Assembly (NCBI RefSeq): GCF_002929825.1
Contig: NZ_PJJN01000025.1
Coordinates: 62,001-126,000 of the forward strand
DNA: 64,000 nucleotides
Source: Cryobacterium sp. Y29
GTDB taxonomy: Bacteria; Actinomycetota; Actinomycetes; Actinomycetales; Microbacteriaceae
Direction: 5' to 3'
Made by a program: the position numbers and the translations under genes. How positions within the stretch are numbered: position 1 is the first letter of the stretch; each line of letters starts with the position of its first letter. This document shows positions 35,055-43,662 of the stretch, in pieces. The notes under the pieces were generated by a model, which was given only the letters and a program-made list of their open reading frames with translations, made no database searches and was not told where the DNA came from.

Positions 35055-36128
35055 ATGAAATTTGCCATTCTGCACGGCAGCAATGATGCCTACGGTGCCA
35101 GCAAGGTGCTCTGCCAGGAAGTAGAGTGCCTGGTCAGCCTCGGGCACGAGGTACTCATCGTTGTTCCACACACCGGTCCGTTGTCCACAGACCTGGCCCG
35201 GTTCGGCGCAGCGGTTTCGGTCGTCATCGATCCGGCGCTGGTAGTGCTGCGCCGAAGCAAATTGACCGACCTGCTACATCCGCTCACCCTGCGGCACGAC
35301 GTGGCGCTCGCCGACGTCGTGGTTTTGTGGACCCTGGCCCTGAGCGCCTATATTCCTCTGCTCCGTCTGCGTCGCCGACGCTTCTATGTCTCGGTGCACG
35401 AACTGCTCCTGGGACGAGTCGGTGGCCTGCTTGTGCGCACATTGCTGGCACCCGGCACGTTTCCGGTGTGCGCATGCAGCCGGGCCACTGCCGAGTGGCT
35501 GCACTCCCAAGGCGTTGGGTGGGACCGCCTGACGGTTACGTCTCCGGTCTTCAGCGCCGTTGAGGCGATACCGGTGCGTGGTGTGCACGACCCCCTGACG
35601 CTCGCCGTCGTTGGACGCGTCAATGGGCACAAGGGGCACCTGGAGGTGGCCACGGCATTTCAATCGACGGCGTTGTCCGGCCGGGATTGGCGGCTCCTGC
35701 TCTTTGGTGCGCCATACTCCGGACAGGATGATGCTCTTCAGGACGTGTTGGCACTGGTCAGTCGTGATCCGCGCATCGAGTACCGCGGAGAGGCGGCCTC
35801 GGTGGCGGCCATCGCCGGCGAGATCGACGCCGTCGCCTGTTTTCCGTCTACACCTGAGCCGTTCGGGTTGGTACCGATCGAAGCCTGGCGGGTCGGCCTG
35901 CGATCGGTTGGCTTCGCGGACGGCGGCGCGGGAGAAGTCCTTCCGGTCGTCGGCGGCATTGGGGTGCCGCGCTCGGATTCCCCTGACCGGGACATCACCG
36001 CCGCACTCCTTGACTTATCCGTGACACTGAAAGCACACCCTTCACTGCCAGAACCAGCCGCGGTCAACAGACTTTTTTCCCAGGAGCGCCGTCGTGACCT
36101 CATTGCACGGGTCATCACCAGAAGTTAG
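35055..36128 (+). CDS. Glycosyltransferase family 4
   Basis: A 357-residue GT-B enzyme with an N-terminal GSNDAYGASK motif, LAVVGRVNGHKGHLEVATAF at the start of the nucleotide-sugar domain, and CFPSTPEPFGLVPIEAW, the classic E-x7-E region of GT4. GAGG lies 9 bases before the ATG. It is transcribed alone on the plus strand between the two propeller-protein genes. Sugar specificity is unknown. Confidence 0.88.
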   Translation: MKFAILHGSNDAYGASKVLCQEVECLVSLGHEVLIVVPHTGPLSTDLARFGAAVSVVIDPALVVLRRSKLTDLLHPLTLRHDVALADVVVLWTLALSAYIPLLRLRRRRFYVSVHELLLGRVGGLLVRTLLAPGTFPVCACSRATAEWLHSQGVGWDRLTVTSPVFSAVEAIPVRGVHDPLTLAVVGRVNGHKGHLEVATAFQSTALSGRDWRLLLFGAPYSGQDDALQDVLALVSRDPRIEYRGEAASVAAIAGEIDAVACFPSTPEPFGLVPIEAWRVGLRSVGFADGGAGEVLPVVGGIGVPRSDSPDRDITAALLDLSVTLKAHPSLPEPAAVNRLFSQERRRDLIARVITRS

Positions 36129-36210
36129 CGACAATACAGAGCAAACCCCAGAGGGACCACTCGATTAGCGGGCGGCCCCTTCAGGGGTGATGGACGACGA
36201 GCTCACCGCT

Positions 36211-38070
36211 CTAGGCGGCTGGCACCTCGGGCAGCGGCACTGGCGCGTCAATCGGCATCGGTTTGGTTCCGGGGTCCTGCTGCACCTCGGGTTCCGGCAC
36301 GACATCCGGCAGGGGAACTACGTCGGGAACTACGTCGGGCGTCGGAACCACATCCGGAGTCAGCGTTGCGTCGGGGGCATTCGCCGGCGCATCCGGCGTG
36401 ATGGTCTGGTCGGGAGCCGTCTTGTTGGCCGCGCCGGTCGCCTGGATGCTTGCCGACGATCCGGTCACAGTATTGCCGAACGGATCGGTCGCCCGCACTT
36501 GGTAGGTGTAGGTTGTGCCACCCGATCGCCCAGTGTCAGTCCAGCTAATGCTGGGCCGAATCCAGTCCGCTGACAGCCCGGTTTGCGTGCGCACCACGAC
36601 CCCGTTTCGGAGCACCTGGTAGGTGAGCTGTGCATTGTCTCGGTCGTAGTTGGATTTCCAGGTCACATTCACCGAGTTCGCGCTGGGGGTGCTGAGCGTG
36701 GGCTGAAAGTTGGCACCCGTGGCCTTGGGACCCTCCTTGTTCGGCGCGATCGACGAGACAGCGAAGCGCACGAGCCCCTGTTGGCGTTTGTTATTGACAA
36801 TCGTGAACTCGCCACCGTAGAGAACGTACTGGGAGTTCGCCGCGAGGTTCCACGGCCCCTGACCCTGCCCGGTATAGGTGCCGGTGTTGATGTCGGGAAA
36901 GAACGCCAGCAGGGTGGGGCACGGCCGGCCCCCGAAGTTGAAGTAACTGCTGCCCGTTTGATTGGGGGCAATCGTGCAGCCGGCGGCCTTGGTAAACGTC
37001 AGGGTGCGGTGGTAGCTGCGCGGCGTCGTCTCGGGGGGGCCGCCGATATTGCCGCAGAAATGGGCGTGGGCGGTGGTGTAGACAACGTCGCCGACCGGCA
37101 CAGCCGAATACGTGTCACCATGGCAGTCTTCGATCCAGACGATGTTGCCGCTGCTCCAGCTAGCCCGGAAGGTTCCCTCGAACATGGCACCGGCCCCGAA
37201 ATCATAGCCGGTACCGTAGACGCCGTCAGCGTCAGAGGTGAGCGAGAGGATGGCCCCGTTGGGGCCGGCATTCTTGATCAGCTTGCCAATGTTCCAGGTC
37301 ACTCCGGCGCCCGTGCTCGAGTTCGTGGCGGCCATCCCGTAGCCGGGAGTGGTTGCCCCGTTGTACGAGGTGAATGACCCGCCAATGACGACCCGGTCGC
37401 CGTTGGGTGAGACCGTCAGCGCGTTGACCGCACCATTGGGAATGGTGCCCTTCCACGCCCCCACGGCACCGGTCGGGCCATTAAACGATGCGGCCCTCTG
37501 GCGGCTTTGGCCGCTGGTCGACGTGAAGCTTCCGCCGGCATACACCGTGCCGCCGAAGGCGTCGAGGGCACGGACGGTGCCGTTTGCCGTGGGCTTCCAG
37601 TCGGACAAGAGCGCACCGGTTGTTGCACTGAAGGCGGCGAGCCGCGAGCGGGCGACGCCTCCGACAGTACTGAAGCCACCACCGACATAGATGCGGGATC
37701 CGTCAGGGGAGGCGGTAATCGCCCGCACGACACCATTCACACTGGGATTGAAGGATGTCATCACCCCGGTCGACAAGTTGTAGGCCATGAGATTGTTGCG
37801 AGAGACCTCGCTCGTTCCGGCAGGGGCTCCCGAGGGACGGGCCTTGGTAAATTCACCGCCGACGTAGACCGTGTTTCCCACGATGACCTGCGACCACACG
37901 ACGCCGTTGATTTGCGCTGTAGGCAGGGCATCCGCTGCAACGGTCTTCGGAGTGGAGGCGTTGGGGGGTGAGGTGTCGGCCTGGGCCGCTCCCGCCCCAG
38001 TAAAGATCGCACCGAAGAGTACGGCGAGGGCGACAATGGCTGGCACGGGGGAACGGAAACGCCACAACAT
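36211..38070 (-). CDS. Secreted beta-propeller/FN3 protein, paralogue of the large propeller protein
   Basis: A 619-residue exported protein with a signal peptide ending near AQA (residues 28-30). The propeller spans about 45-455, followed by FN3 (about 465-550) and a low-complexity C-terminal tail of Val, Pro, Asp and Glu, with repeated PDVVP units, which may span or bind the wall. It carries the same motif as its larger relative: DCHGDTYS (315-322) and HAHFCGN (335-341). LamG and PKD domains are missing. GAGG precedes the ATG. Confidence 0.85.
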   Translation of the reverse strand: MLWRFRSPVPAIVALAVLFGAIFTGAGAAQADTSPPNASTPKTVAADALPTAQINGVVWSQVIVGNTVYVGGEFTKARPSGAPAGTSEVSRNNLMAYNLSTGVMTSFNPSVNGVVRAITASPDGSRIYVGGGFSTVGGVARSRLAAFSATTGALLSDWKPTANGTVRALDAFGGTVYAGGSFTSTSGQSRQRAASFNGPTGAVGAWKGTIPNGAVNALTVSPNGDRVVIGGSFTSYNGATTPGYGMAATNSSTGAGVTWNIGKLIKNAGPNGAILSLTSDADGVYGTGYDFGAGAMFEGTFRASWSSGNIVWIEDCHGDTYSAVPVGDVVYTTAHAHFCGNIGGPPETTPRSYHRTLTFTKAAGCTIAPNQTGSSYFNFGGRPCPTLLAFFPDINTGTYTGQGQGPWNLAANSQYVLYGGEFTIVNNKRQQGLVRFAVSSIAPNKEGPKATGANFQPTLSTPSANSVNVTWKSNYDRDNAQLTYQVLRNGVVVRTQTGLSADWIRPSISWTDTGRSGGTTYTYQVRATDPFGNTVTGSSASIQATGAANKTAPDQTITPDAPANAPDATLTPDVVPTPDVVPDVVPLPDVVPEPEVQQDPGTKPMPIDAPVPLPEVPAA

Positions 38071-38125
38071 AAAGGAGCCTCATTTTCTAGTTGCGGTGGC
38101 CTCGAGACGACCCCGCAGTTGGTGA

Positions 38126-38131
38126 ATTATA
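38126..38131 (-). promoter_or_regulatory. Candidate -10 box for the 36211-38070 gene
   Basis: On the minus strand the sequence TATAAT, preceded by TGAG, lies 56 bases before the ATG. No good -35 hexamer is seen at 16-18 bases, so it may act as an extended -10 type or need an activator. Confidence 0.4.
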
Positions 38132-38322
38132 CTCAGTTTCTTGTTTCCTCCTACCCGCAAAGTGCAGGTTGCCACAATCGCCAGCAGCCCGGACATGAAC
38201 GTGGCAAGCGGCGCCCTAGTCAGGCCGGTCAATAGACGTTACGATTCCTCATTACCTCCCCTGATCTTCTATTCGTATCCTGCCGCGCTCGCGGGGTAGC
38301 CTGAGAGAAATCTGAGCATTTT

Positions 38323-38841
38323 ATGGCCGCAGGACAATCACTTTCCCCCGATTCAGGCTCCAACTCAACAAGGCCTCTTCGCATCGGCTATGCCGCGGGC
38401 GCTTTCGACCTTTTTCACGTGGGCCACCTCAACATTCTTAAACACGCCAAAAGCCAGTGCGACTACTTGATCGCTGGCGTCGTGTCCGATGAAATGCTGG
38501 AGCTGACCAAGGGCGTCACCCCGGTGGTTCCCCTGGTCGAGCGCCTCGAGATTGTGCGTCATATCTCATTCGTCGATGAGGCCGTCGCTGAAGTCGTGCA
38601 AGACAAGTTGGAGACGTGGCGCCAGCTGCGCTTCGACGTTTTCTTCAAGGGCGACGACTGGCGAGGCACCCCTCGCGGTATGCACCTGGAGCGCGAGTTC
38701 GCCGCTGTCGGCGTTGATGTGGTCTATTTCCCCTACACAGTGAACACCTCGAGCACGATACTGCGTCGGGCCCTGGATGCGTTGACGCGACCGGATGCCG
38801 CTTCCCGCTGGCAGACCCGAGCGATCGACGGCACCTCCTAG
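38323..38841 (+). CDS. Cytidylyltransferase, glycerol-3-phosphate type
   Basis: A 172-residue enzyme of the HxGH nucleotidyltransferase superfamily. HVGH is at residues 32-35 within AAGAFDLFHVGHLNILKHAK, and the C-terminal TSSTILRR matches the second nucleotide-binding motif. The family makes CDP-glycerol, CDP-ethanolamine and similar compounds from CTP. No other CDP-alcohol enzyme besides the transferase at 24850 is in the window, so the two may act in sequence. The phospho-alcohol substrate is not known. A strong terminator follows. Confidence 0.88.
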   Translation: MAAGQSLSPDSGSNSTRPLRIGYAAGAFDLFHVGHLNILKHAKSQCDYLIAGVVSDEMLELTKGVTPVVPLVERLEIVRHISFVDEAVAEVVQDKLETWRQLRFDVFFKGDDWRGTPRGMHLEREFAAVGVDVVYFPYTVNTSSTILRRALDALTRPDAASRWQTRAIDGTS

Positions 38842-38865
38842 AGCCGATTGGCTCCCAGAACGGCG

Positions 38866-38916
38866 GGAGGGCGGGGTCCGCGTGCAGTGCACGAGGAACC
38901 CGCCCTCCTTTCTCGT
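38866..38916 (+). terminator. Long hairpin terminator after the cytidylyltransferase
   Basis: GGAGGGCGGG (38866-38875) pairs with CCCGCCCTCC (38899-38908); the stem continues inward through TCC/GGA to an inner CGTGCA-G-TGCACG dyad, giving about 20 paired bases. TTTCTCGTTT follows. It separates two convergent genes. Confidence 0.8.
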
Positions 38917-38932
38917 TTCCTGGATGCGCCGA

Positions 38933-40150
38933 TTATCCGGGGTGAATCACGACCAAGGTGTCATCTGGCGTGTAGTAGTTGTGCGCCATCTGCACCTTCG
39001 TGGACGAACGCGCAATCACCGCGCAATCGTCGACCCGAGTATTGCGACCAAAAATATTGTCAGCGATGACTACTCCCTGCAGGGGGCCGTGGGATTTCTC
39101 GGCAAGGTTGATCGAGCATCCGCCGCCATCGGCCACATTATCTGTGATGGTGAGATTGGACACGTCGCCGCGGTCCTGAGTGACCTGCACGGAAGCATTC
39201 CAGGCACCGGTCAACCGGTTGCCGTCGATGCGAATGTTTGATCCTTCCTGAATTTGTATGGAATCGTCGTGGCTCGGCGTGCCTCCCTGATTTGGGTCCC
39301 TGTCGTAGTGCAGGTTGTCGTGCACCCAGGAGTCCGTGATCGCGACGTTTCCGCCAGTGAGGTGGATACCGTCGATGACACCATGGATGTTGAGGCGTTT
39401 TGCCTCAAAGTTGTAGCCGTAGATGCCCTGAACATCGGGTGACGGCGTGGAGGGAAACAGCTCCGTGTCGATGATACGCAGATTTTCGTAGCCGCCGAGA
39501 TTGCTGATAAGGGCCATCGGACCACTCAGGTCTCGCCCGCGCACGATCGAATTTTTGATTGTGACGTTGGGAGCTTCGATCCTGACCATGCCCCGAATGT
39601 CCAATCCGTCAATGGCGGTGCCCGCCTCGGTGATAGTTAGGTCGCCGTTGTGCACCGTCAACCTGGTGCCCGCTGGCACGCCGGTGTTGCTGCCGTTCGG
39701 CGTGCCTCCCGTTGAGGGCAGTGTCGGCGCCGGCACTGGAGCAGGACTCGGTGCCGGAGCCGGGCTCGGCACTGGAGCAGGACTCGGTGCCGGAGCAGGA
39801 CTCGGTGCCGGAGCCGGGCTCGGCACTGGAGCAGGACTCGGTGCCGGAGCCACAATCGGTTCGGGAGTGGTCGGAAAGAGTTGAGCCAGCAGCCAGCGCA
39901 ACTGCGCCGGAGTCAGGCCCATTCCGAACGCAGTGCCGGCCGCGGGGGGCGCTGCGGGCTCGCCCCGCACTGGAGTGATTGTATAGGCGGGTGCTATCTC
40001 TTCCGCAGCTTGAGCGGGAGCGATTCCCCCAAAAGCACCGGTCAATCCGAGTACCACAGCGGCGACTGCCGTCGTGCGTGCGCGGCGAAACGGGGAACGA
40101 GTTCTCTGTGCGGCGGGTAGGCCGTGGGTCAGTTTCGGGTTGAGTTTCAT
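38933..40150 (-). CDS. Secreted right-handed beta-helix protein with Pro/Ala/Ser linker
   Basis: A 405-residue exported protein: signal peptide about 25-48 (ending AQA), a helical segment, a (PAPSPAPxPS)n linker at about 100-145, then a parallel beta-helix at about 155-405. Repeated rungs are visible in LTITEAGTAIDGLDIRG and VRIEAPNVTIKNSIVRGR. Pectate-lyase-like families use this fold, but the catalytic site cannot be assigned. Strings such as SHDDSIQIQEGSN are shared with the neighbouring paralogue. A role in processing or binding the EPS is inferred from location. Confidence 0.85.
   Translation of the reverse strand: MKLNPKLTHGLPAAQRTRSPFRRARTTAVAAVVLGLTGAFGGIAPAQAAEEIAPAYTITPVRGEPAAPPAAGTAFGMGLTPAQLRWLLAQLFPTTPEPIVAPAPSPAPVPSPAPAPSPAPAPSPAPVPSPAPAPSPAPVPAPTLPSTGGTPNGSNTGVPAGTRLTVHNGDLTITEAGTAIDGLDIRGMVRIEAPNVTIKNSIVRGRDLSGPMALISNLGGYENLRIIDTELFPSTPSPDVQGIYGYNFEAKRLNIHGVIDGIHLTGGNVAITDSWVHDNLHYDRDPNQGGTPSHDDSIQIQEGSNIRIDGNRLTGAWNASVQVTQDRGDVSNLTITDNVADGGGCSINLAEKSHGPLQGVVIADNIFGRNTRVDDCAVIARSSTKVQMAHNYYTPDDTLVVIHPG
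39733..39853. repeat. In-frame minisatellite in the beta-helix protein linker
   Basis: 18-base units such as ACTGGAGCAGGACTCGGT and GCCGGAGCCGGGCTCGGC alternate, giving the Pro-Ala-Pro-Ser linker. Copies are nearly identical, so length variation by slippage is expected to keep the frame. Confidence 0.8.
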
Positions 40151-40306
40151 TTAGGTGATTTCGTGTCCTGCACACGCTTCGGGGCGTGTTGGGCGGGGCA
40201 GCTGAGGGGAGCCGCCTGTCATTGGTACAGCATTCCGTGTCGATGCGGTTCGGTCAAACGAGAAGCTGTGAAGCCCCTGAGGCGGGCGCTGCGTAGGCCG
40301 CGCGCT

Positions 40307-40360
40307 CTTTGGCTTTGGCTTTGGCTTTGGCTTTGGCTTTGGCTTTGGCTTTGGCTTTGG
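40307..40360. repeat. Hexanucleotide tandem repeat (CTTTGG)x9
   Basis: Nine perfect copies of CTTTGG plus a partial CTT lie 10 bases beyond the stop codon of the second beta-helix gene and upstream of the first one. This is the only perfect short tandem repeat of this length noticed in the window. On the minus strand it reads CCAAAG. Confidence 0.95.
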
Positions 40361-40369
40361 CTTGCCGGG

Positions 40370-41296
40370 TTAGCCCGCATGCACCGAAACTGTCAAGCTA
40401 TCGGGCGTGTAGTAGTTTCGCGCGGTGCTGATCTTGGTCGTACTGGGCGAGATGATGGCACAGTTGGCCACCTTGGTATTGCGTCCAAACTTGTTGTCGG
40501 TGACGACGGTGCCGTAGATCGGACCATATGACTTCTGGGCCACGTTGATAGTGCAGGCGCCGCCGTCGGCGAAGTTGTTCGTGAAGGAGAAGTTCGAGAC
40601 GTCACCGGTGTCCTGCCTGATCTGCACTCCGGCGTTGTGGGAACCGCTCAGGGTACTTCCGTACACCTTGATATTGCTGCCCTTTTGAATCTGGATGGAG
40701 TCATCATGGCTGGGCTTTCCGCCCTGATTCGGGTCACTCGTGTAGTGCAGGTTGCCGTGCAACCAGGAATTCGCGATCGTGACGTTACTGCCGGTCACGT
40801 GAACACCATCAATGACGCCGTGGATATCAACGCGGGTCAGCGTGAAGTTGTAGCCGTAGATGCCATTGATATCGGGGGACGGCTGTGACGAATACAACTC
40901 CGAGTCGATGATCTTCAGACCCGACCGCCCGCCGAGGTTATTGACCAGCGCAGCGGGAGCGCTAACACTTCGTCCGCGAATGATCGAGTTCTTGATCGTC
41001 ACGTTGATCGCGTTGATCTTGACCAGACCGCGAATGTCCAAGCCGCTGATGACGGTACCGGCCTGAGTGATATTGAGATCGCCGTTGTGCACCCTCAGGG
41101 TCGTACCGGAAGGAACTCCGGTACTACCGGCACTGGCGGTGGCAATCCGAACGACGCCTCCGGTCGAGGCCTGAGCCGGGGCCGCCAAGCCAGCCAGCGG
41201 AATGAGAACGGCGAGGGTAGCTGCGGCCACGAAAGCTGGGGGTCGTGTGCTGGCATTGCGCCGCGTCCGAGTGCGTGGCAGACGGACTGCATTCAT
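40370..41296 (-). CDS. Secreted right-handed beta-helix protein, paralogue without the linker
   Basis: A 308-residue exported protein; residues about 20-45 form a signal peptide ending near AQA. The beta-helix part is closely similar to the neighbour: shared strings include LDIRG, NVTIKNSI, INGIYGYNF, HGVIDG and SHDDSIQIQ. The Pro-rich linker is missing. The start is uncertain: ATG 41296 gives a normal signal peptide, while ATG 41431 would add 45 polar residues; neither has a clear ribosome site. Catalytic function is not assignable. Confidence 0.78.
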   Translation of the reverse strand: MNAVRLPRTRTRRNASTRPPAFVAAATLAVLIPLAGLAAPAQASTGGVVRIATASAGSTGVPSGTTLRVHNGDLNITQAGTVISGLDIRGLVKINAINVTIKNSIIRGRSVSAPAALVNNLGGRSGLKIIDSELYSSQPSPDINGIYGYNFTLTRVDIHGVIDGVHVTGSNVTIANSWLHGNLHYTSDPNQGGKPSHDDSIQIQKGSNIKVYGSTLSGSHNAGVQIRQDTGDVSNFSFTNNFADGGACTINVAQKSYGPIYGTVVTDNKFGRNTKVANCAIISPSTTKISTARNYYTPDSLTVSVHAG

Positions 41297-41533
41297 CAGA
41301 TCGAGACGAGTCAGGGCTGGACGAGGTGGGTCATAACGATGTACGGCGGGGTGGTGCTGGTGTACGCCGCGAGAATACTGCGGGGTCAGGGTGAGCGGTC
41401 GCCGATGAGAACGTGAGATATGGTCGGTCATGAATTCATTTCGGGTGGTGCACGCTCGGGTATGCGGGTGAGACAACTGTAGGGCGTCGCCGATAGCTAC
41501 TAGAGTGTTACCCGAAAATGAAATTACGTCAAA

Positions 41534-42595
41534 TTAGCGTTGTGTATTCGTTGAGCTCACTGTTCGCTGCCGAACGATGACCCAGGATTTAACCGGCACA
41601 GTGAAGATGCCCGGAACGGTGTGAAACCGCCAATGGAGCACCAGAGCGACCGCGATCGAACCGGCGCACAGCAGCAGCGGTAACAGCGTCGCCACCACGA
41701 CCGGATCGGGTGGTACGTCGAAGGCAACCAGAATGGCCGCCAGCGCCGTCATGGGAAAAGTGTGTACGAGGTAGATCGGCAGGGTGCGGGAGCCCAGCGA
41801 ACGCACAAAATCGAAGGCGGGTATCCTCGCCAGCACAACGGCGACGGTGATGCCGACAACGACGGCGAACGCACTTAAGACCAGCAACACGAATGGAACC
41901 TTGGTGAGCGTCAATTTCGTGGTGATCACGACCAGCGCAACATAGCCGAGGCACAACAGGGCAACATGCCACCAGCGCACGTGTGGGACGCGGCGACGTA
42001 CCAACGGCCCAAGATAAATAGCGGCGATGAAGAACACAACGTACTTGCCCATTTTGTCCCACGGCGAGCCGGTGTGCAGCACTCCCGAACCGAACAGCAC
42101 CGCGATGACAGTGGCTAGAGCGACTTGCACGGCCGGGGCCCATCGCCGCATCAACCAGGCCAGCGTGAAAAACAGCGGCAAGGCGTAGATGAACCACAGG
42201 TTGGAACCGGGCCGTACGAAAAGGGTGATGAGGTTGGCCCAGGTGGCGTTGGGCGCTCCCGACGGGCTGATCGGGGGGAGAGCGAGCAAGAACAGTGTCT
42301 GTAGGGTTACCCAGGCTACGTAGAGGTACAGGAGCAGCGATATCCGCTTGCGAAATAACTGCCAGTAGGGCAGGCGGATGGCCGACGCGGCCAGAATTCC
42401 CGACATGAAAAAGAACAGGGGCATGCGAAACGTGTCGAACAGTGGGTTGAGCGGGGCGAGCGCACCGGCCAGCCCGACCTCATCGAGATACATGATCGAG
42501 TGGTAGAGCACGACCAGGGTGATCGCGATCCCCTTCGCGACGTCGATCCAGGCTTCCCGGGGTGCCACTTGAGCAACTGACGGCGCCCGGGTCAT
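41534..42595 (-). CDS. Acyltransferase family 3 membrane protein
   Basis: A 353-residue protein with about ten transmembrane helices. The N-terminal WIDVAKGIAITLVVLYHS and FRMPLFFFMSGILA carry the conserved His and Arg/Phe-rich motif of acyltransferase-3 enzymes, which O-acylate extracellular polysaccharides. The start overlaps the stop of the next acyltransferase gene. With its neighbour it probably adds acetyl or succinyl groups to EPS sugars. Confidence 0.88.
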   Translation of the reverse strand: MTRAPSVAQVAPREAWIDVAKGIAITLVVLYHSIMYLDEVGLAGALAPLNPLFDTFRMPLFFFMSGILAASAIRLPYWQLFRKRISLLLYLYVAWVTLQTLFLLALPPISPSGAPNATWANLITLFVRPGSNLWFIYALPLFFTLAWLMRRWAPAVQVALATVIAVLFGSGVLHTGSPWDKMGKYVVFFIAAIYLGPLVRRRVPHVRWWHVALLCLGYVALVVITTKLTLTKVPFVLLVLSAFAVVVGITVAVVLARIPAFDFVRSLGSRTLPIYLVHTFPMTALAAILVAFDVPPDPVVVATLLPLLLCAGSIAVALVLHWRFHTVPGIFTVPVKSWVIVRQRTVSSTNTQR

Positions 42596-43662
42596 GTCGA
42601 CTCCTCGGTCGATCGGGACGGACGAATCAAGCGAAAGAGACGCTGGTCGAACTCGATGATGACCGGCGGCGGCTCGTAGGCGAAGCGCAGTGCACTTCGC
42701 GACGCGAATCGATTGAGGGAGAGGGCGAGGAGTACGGCCGTGACCGCGAGAATGGGCGGCAGGATGGGCGCAATGACGGCGACGGCAGGGAAGGAGACCG
42801 GCAGGGAGAGCAGAAAGGAGATCAGGATGACAATGGGTGTGTGCGCCAGGTAAATGGGCAGGGTGACGCGCCCGATCGTGCCGAACCAGCGCACGCCGTG
42901 CAGGGTGCGGCTAAACGCAATCCCGCCGACGACACCGACCAGACAGTTCAGAAAATACAAACCGAAGACGTCGCGCAGCCCGAGCAGCGCGATGGTGGCG
43001 GTGACGGCCACCCAGACCAACATGGCAGTACCCACGAGCAGCCGGTTATCGACCGTACCGATGCGAATGATCCAGCTACGCAGGTAGATGCCGCCCAGAA
43101 AGAAAAAGTAGTACTTGAGCGACCCGGACCAGCCCACGTTGGCCGTCTCCAGCCCGCTCAGGGCCACGACGGATACAGCGCCGGCGATGACGAGTTGCAA
43201 TCGAGGGTCGACTCTACGGCTGAGCTTGGCCACGACGAAGAAGATCGACAAAGCCCAGATGAACCAGAGTTCGAACCGGGGCAGCACCGGGGACACGATA
43301 AGGCCCAGCACAGCTTGGCGAAGGCCGAAGCCCTCGCCCTTCATGGTCTGACCGAGCAAGAAAACGATCGAACCGATCACCTCCCACAGCAGGAAGACCC
43401 AGAGGTAGAGGCGCACCTTGACCGTCCACAGATCGCGCCACGGCTTGAGGAGCCATTTGGGGGCGAACAGACCCGACAGAACAAAGAACAAGGGCATGCG
43501 CATCGAGGACAGTGAGTCGTTGATTTCGCGCCAGAACGGAATATCGAAACCAGCGCCAATCAGCCAGTTCGCTGAGTGGAACAGGGCGACGAGCAGGATA
43601 GCGATGCCCCGGCCGGTATCCACCCAGCCAACGCGTTCGGCCGCGGGTTTGCTGGCGCTCAT
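42592..43662 (-). CDS. Acyltransferase family 3 membrane protein
   Basis: A 356-residue multi-spanning protein. WVDTGRGIAILLVALFHSAN contains the conserved His, and MRMPLFFVLSGLFAPKWL the second motif. It is related to the adjacent acyltransferase but clearly diverged, which suggests different acceptor sites on the polymer. Its ATG overlaps the stop of the polymerase gene, placing polymerase and both acyltransferases in one minus-strand operon. Confidence 0.88.
   Translation of the reverse strand: MSASKPAAERVGWVDTGRGIAILLVALFHSANWLIGAGFDIPFWREINDSLSSMRMPLFFVLSGLFAPKWLLKPWRDLWTVKVRLYLWVFLLWEVIGSIVFLLGQTMKGEGFGLRQAVLGLIVSPVLPRFELWFIWALSIFFVVAKLSRRVDPRLQLVIAGAVSVVALSGLETANVGWSGSLKYYFFFLGGIYLRSWIIRIGTVDNRLLVGTAMLVWVAVTATIALLGLRDVFGLYFLNCLVGVVGGIAFSRTLHGVRWFGTIGRVTLPIYLAHTPIVILISFLLSLPVSFPAVAVIAPILPPILAVTAVLLALSLNRFASRSALRFAYEPPPVIIEFDQRLFRLIRPSRSTEEST

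Noticed and set aside
40124-40531. Frame encoding a Leu-Trp repeat across the hexamer array
   Set aside because: The repeat is simply CTTTGG read in frame; the frame runs into the antisense of the beta-helix gene.
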